Source: Aquimarina sp. AU474 (GTDB taxonomy: Bacteria; Bacteroidota; Bacteroidia; Flavobacteriales; Flavobacteriaceae). From it: a stretch of DNA of 64,000 nt. Location of the stretch: NCBI RefSeq assembly GCF_900312815.1, contig NZ_OMPE01000009.1, positions 992,001 through 1,056,000 on the forward strand, in the 5' to 3' direction. Position numbers and translations under genes: made by a program. The notes beneath the pieces were generated by a model. It ran no database searches and had not been told where the DNA came from. It worked only from the letters and a program-made list of their open reading frames with translations. Shown piece after piece: positions 62,643 through 64,000 of this stretch. How positions within the stretch are numbered: the first letter of the stretch is position 1; every line of letters begins with the position of its first letter.

Positions 62643-62653
62643 GATTATTAAAG

Positions 62654-62727
62654 TGGTCCCACTTGGGCTCGAACCAAGGACCCCCTGATTATGAGTCAGG
62701 TGCTCTAACCAGCTGAGCTATGGGACC
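62654..62727 (-). tRNA. tRNA with anticodon CAT (Met or Ile2)
   Basis: A 74-nt cloverleaf on the minus strand: acceptor GGTCCCA/TGGGACC fully paired, D-arm GCTC...GAGC, anticodon stem CCTGA/TCAGG with loop CTCATAA, T-arm CTTGG-TTCGAGC-CCAAG. Anticodon CAT is elongator Met or lysidine-modified Ile2, which sequence alone cannot decide. CCA is not encoded. Its 3' portion is duplicated at 60716-60759. Confidence 0.9.
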
Positions 62728-62782
62728 CGAAACGGACGGCAAATTTAAGGATTTGACTAATACACGCCAAACATTTTTTATG

Positions 62783-63193
62783 TTAATTTATATCTTGGCA
62801 CAACTCCACCAAAACCCCATTCGTACTTTTGGGGTGTACAAAGGCAACGAGCTTATTATCTGCACCGCGTTTGGGCGTTTTATTAATGATTCTAAACCCC
62901 TCTTTTTCTAATCGATCAAGTTCTTTTTCGATATCATCAACCGCAAAAGCAATATGATGTATGCCTTCTCCCTTTTTGGCAATAAATTTACCTATGGGTC
63001 CATCTTCTGATGTGCTGCCTAGTAATTCTATTTTACTTTCGCCTACCTTAAAAAAAGAAGTGATTACAGCTTCACTTTCAACGGCTTCTTGTTTATAAGG
63101 AGCCACACCCAAAAGTTGCTCATATATCGTATTTGCTTTCTCAATATCTTTTACGGCAATCCCTAGATGTTCTATTTTATTGATATGGTTCAT
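62783..63193 (-). CDS. mce: Methylmalonyl-CoA epimerase
   Basis: A 136-residue VOC-fold enzyme that interconverts (R)- and (S)-methylmalonyl-CoA in propionate metabolism. Metal ligands: His in KIEHLGIAVKDI (about 8), Glu/Gln near GESKIELLG, His in GEGIHHIAFAVDD (about 83) and Glu in NGVLVELCQ (near the end). Length matches the family. It is divergent from rbfA. Confidence 0.92.
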   Translation of the reverse strand: MNHINKIEHLGIAVKDIEKANTIYEQLLGVAPYKQEAVESEAVITSFFKVGESKIELLGSTSEDGPIGKFIAKKGEGIHHIAFAVDDIEKELDRLEKEGFRIINKTPKRGADNKLVAFVHPKSTNGVLVELCQDIN

Positions 63194-63210
63194 AATATAC
63201 TTTTATCTCT

Positions 63211-63243
63211 TTGCGGTAAAAGTACAATTAATATGTATTTTTG
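63211..63243 (+). promoter_or_regulatory. Sigma-A promoter of rbfA
   Basis: TTG (63211-63213), 22-base spacer, TATTTTTG (63236-63243). The -7 box ends 5 bases before ATG 63249, so the transcript would be nearly leaderless. Confidence 0.75.
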
Positions 63244-63248
63244 CACCT

Positions 63249-63641
63249 ATGGAAACAAACAGACAGAAAAAAATTGCAGGAGTATTACAGCGCGATGTGG
63301 CCGATGTAATACAACATGCATTACGTGAAGCAGGAGTACAGGGGATTCTGGTTTCTGTTACCAAAGTAAGTGTTACTACGGATCTCTCTATTGCAAAAGT
63401 GTATATGAGTGTTTTTCCTCATAAAGAAGGAGAAAACGTATTGAAAGAGGTTAACGCTGTAAAATCACAAATTAAACATCAAGTGGCGCAGCGAACCAAG
63501 AACCAATTGCGACGCACGCCAGAAATGTCTTATTTTATCGATGATTCATTAGAGTATATTTCTAATCTCGAAAAAGCGGTGAAAGGAAAAGAAAACCCTA
63601 TTGAAAATCCTGACCTTTTGGAAAGACGTAAAAAGAAGTGA
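63249..63641 (+). CDS. rbfA: 30S ribosome-binding factor A
   Basis: A 130-residue KH-fold ribosome maturation factor acting on the 16S rRNA 5' end. METNRQKKIAGVLQRDVADVIQ starts the protein, so ATG 63249 is used instead of the upstream ATG 63180, which lies before the promoter. LSIAKVYMSVFP and LRRTPEMSYFIDDSLEYI are conserved RbfA blocks. A basic tail LLERRKKK ends it. It overlaps the next gene by 4 bases (GTGA). Confidence 0.94.
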   Translation: METNRQKKIAGVLQRDVADVIQHALREAGVQGILVSVTKVSVTTDLSIAKVYMSVFPHKEGENVLKEVNAVKSQIKHQVAQRTKNQLRRTPEMSYFIDDSLEYISNLEKAVKGKENPIENPDLLERRKKK

Positions 63642-64000
63642 ATTTTTCGTACTACATCGCTAAGCGATATTTGTTCTCACCAGGAAGTAGTAATGCTATC
63701 AATATCATTACTATTATTGCAGCTGCAGGTGTAGTTATTGGCGCCATGGCACTTTTTTTGGTGTTATCTGGATTTGCTGGATTAAAAGATTTTAGCCTTC
63801 AGTTTTCTACTTATTTTGATCCGGATCTTAAAATGTATCCGGTTAGTGGTAAGACATTTACAGTTACTTCATCTCAAAGAGAAAAATTAGACAAAATAAA
63901 AGAGATTGCCCATTATTCTGAAATTATTGAAGAACGTGTTTTTTTAGAGTTCAGAGATAAACAAAAGGCAGCATTTATAAAAGGAGTAGACGCTAACTAT
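63638..64000 (+). CDS. FtsX/LolE-type ABC permease, 3' truncated by window edge
   Basis: The first 121 codons, starting at GTG 63638 inside the rbfA stop (4-base overlap). Residues 18-50 give the first membrane helix (INIITIIAAAGVVIGAMALF), preceded by YYIAKRYLFSPGSSNA, the typical start of lipoprotein-releasing permeases (LolC/LolE) in Bacteroidota. A periplasmic MacB-like domain starts about residue 55. With LolD-type ATPase it would extract lipoproteins from the inner membrane. Assignment rests on this N-terminus only. Confidence 0.75.
   Translation, partial: MNFSYYIAKRYLFSPGSSNAINIITIIAAAGVVIGAMALFLVLSGFAGLKDFSLQFSTYFDPDLKMYPVSGKTFTVTSSQREKLDKIKEIAHYSEIIEERVFLEFRDKQKAAFIKGVDANY

Larger units (their letters stand above)
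60716..62696. mobile_element. tRNA-bounded 1.9-kb genomic island
   Basis: A 44-base direct repeat, one mismatch, bounds the segment: 60716-60759 and 62653-62696. The right copy is part of an intact CAT-anticodon tRNA gene; the left copy is only its 3' portion. This is the scar left when a site-specific element enters the 3' end of a tRNA gene. Offset between copies is 1937 bases. Contents: one M57 protease gene, a decayed AraC-type remnant and no integrase, so it is a remnant or was mobilised in trans. Confidence 0.7.

Noticed and set aside
60760..62653. Integrase gene in the tRNA-bounded island
   Set aside because: No tyrosine or serine recombinase motif was found in any frame of this segment.
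1..64000. CRISPR array, rRNA operon or IS element with terminal repeats
   Set aside because: No regularly spaced repeats, rRNA sequence or transposase were seen anywhere in the window.

Overview
The window comes from a low-GC member of the Bacteroidota, almost certainly a marine Flavobacteriaceae (Aquimarina/Kordia-like; the genus is a guess). Evidence: T9SS sorting tail, a TonB receptor with a carboxypeptidase-regulatory-like N-terminus, paired RHS proteins, TTG-N17-23-TAnnTTTG promoters, almost no Shine-Dalgarno sites, and flavobacterial gene neighbourhoods (pdxA-DUF177-rpmF-fabH-accB-accC; rsmI next to DoxX).

Layout. 1-6.9 kb: end of an AddB-like nuclease, an alpha/beta hydrolase, and a three-gene outer-membrane metal-uptake-like operon. 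6.9-9.5 kb: two copies of a structured repeat with terminators, a hidden 55-aa double-glycine peptide gene, and a membrane TPR/AraC regulator. 10-32 kb: mostly housekeeping (tRNA-Ala, stress protein, MATE pump, QueD, LpxH-like phosphatase, prolyl oligopeptidase, asd, mscL, alr-tdk, rsmI, uracil-DNA glycosylase family, recJ) plus a T9SS-secreted fascin-like protein. 32-43 kb: hydrolases, XRE regulator, beta-helix protein, GreA-like protein, intradiol dioxygenase, mtgA, FAD oxidoreductase. 40.7-46.6 kb: fatty-acid, ribosome, B6 and riboflavin genes.

46.6-62.7 kb is accessory: a 126-aa orphan gene behind a twin-palindrome promoter and a sigma-54 promoter, a relic ORF, a second 55-aa double-glycine peptide gene beside a second TPR/AraC regulator, a two-gene RHS locus ending in a probable toxin tip and an overlapping lipoprotein, a degenerate receiver protein, and a 1.9-kb island bounded by a 44-bp duplication of the 3' part of a CAT-anticodon tRNA gene. 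62.7-64 kb returns to core genes (mce, rbfA, start of a FtsX/LolE-type permease).

The most novel element is a pair of matching modules 41 kb apart: membrane-anchored TPR/AraC regulator followed on the same strand by a lone 55-aa precursor with a lanthipeptide-like leader ending in Gly-Gly, with no LanB, LanC or LanT gene in the window. The first module has a 17-bp direct repeat offset by 21 bp upstream of the peptide gene, the arrangement expected for an AraC-family activator. This suggests a regulator-controlled peptide signalling or RiPP system whose processing enzymes are encoded elsewhere.
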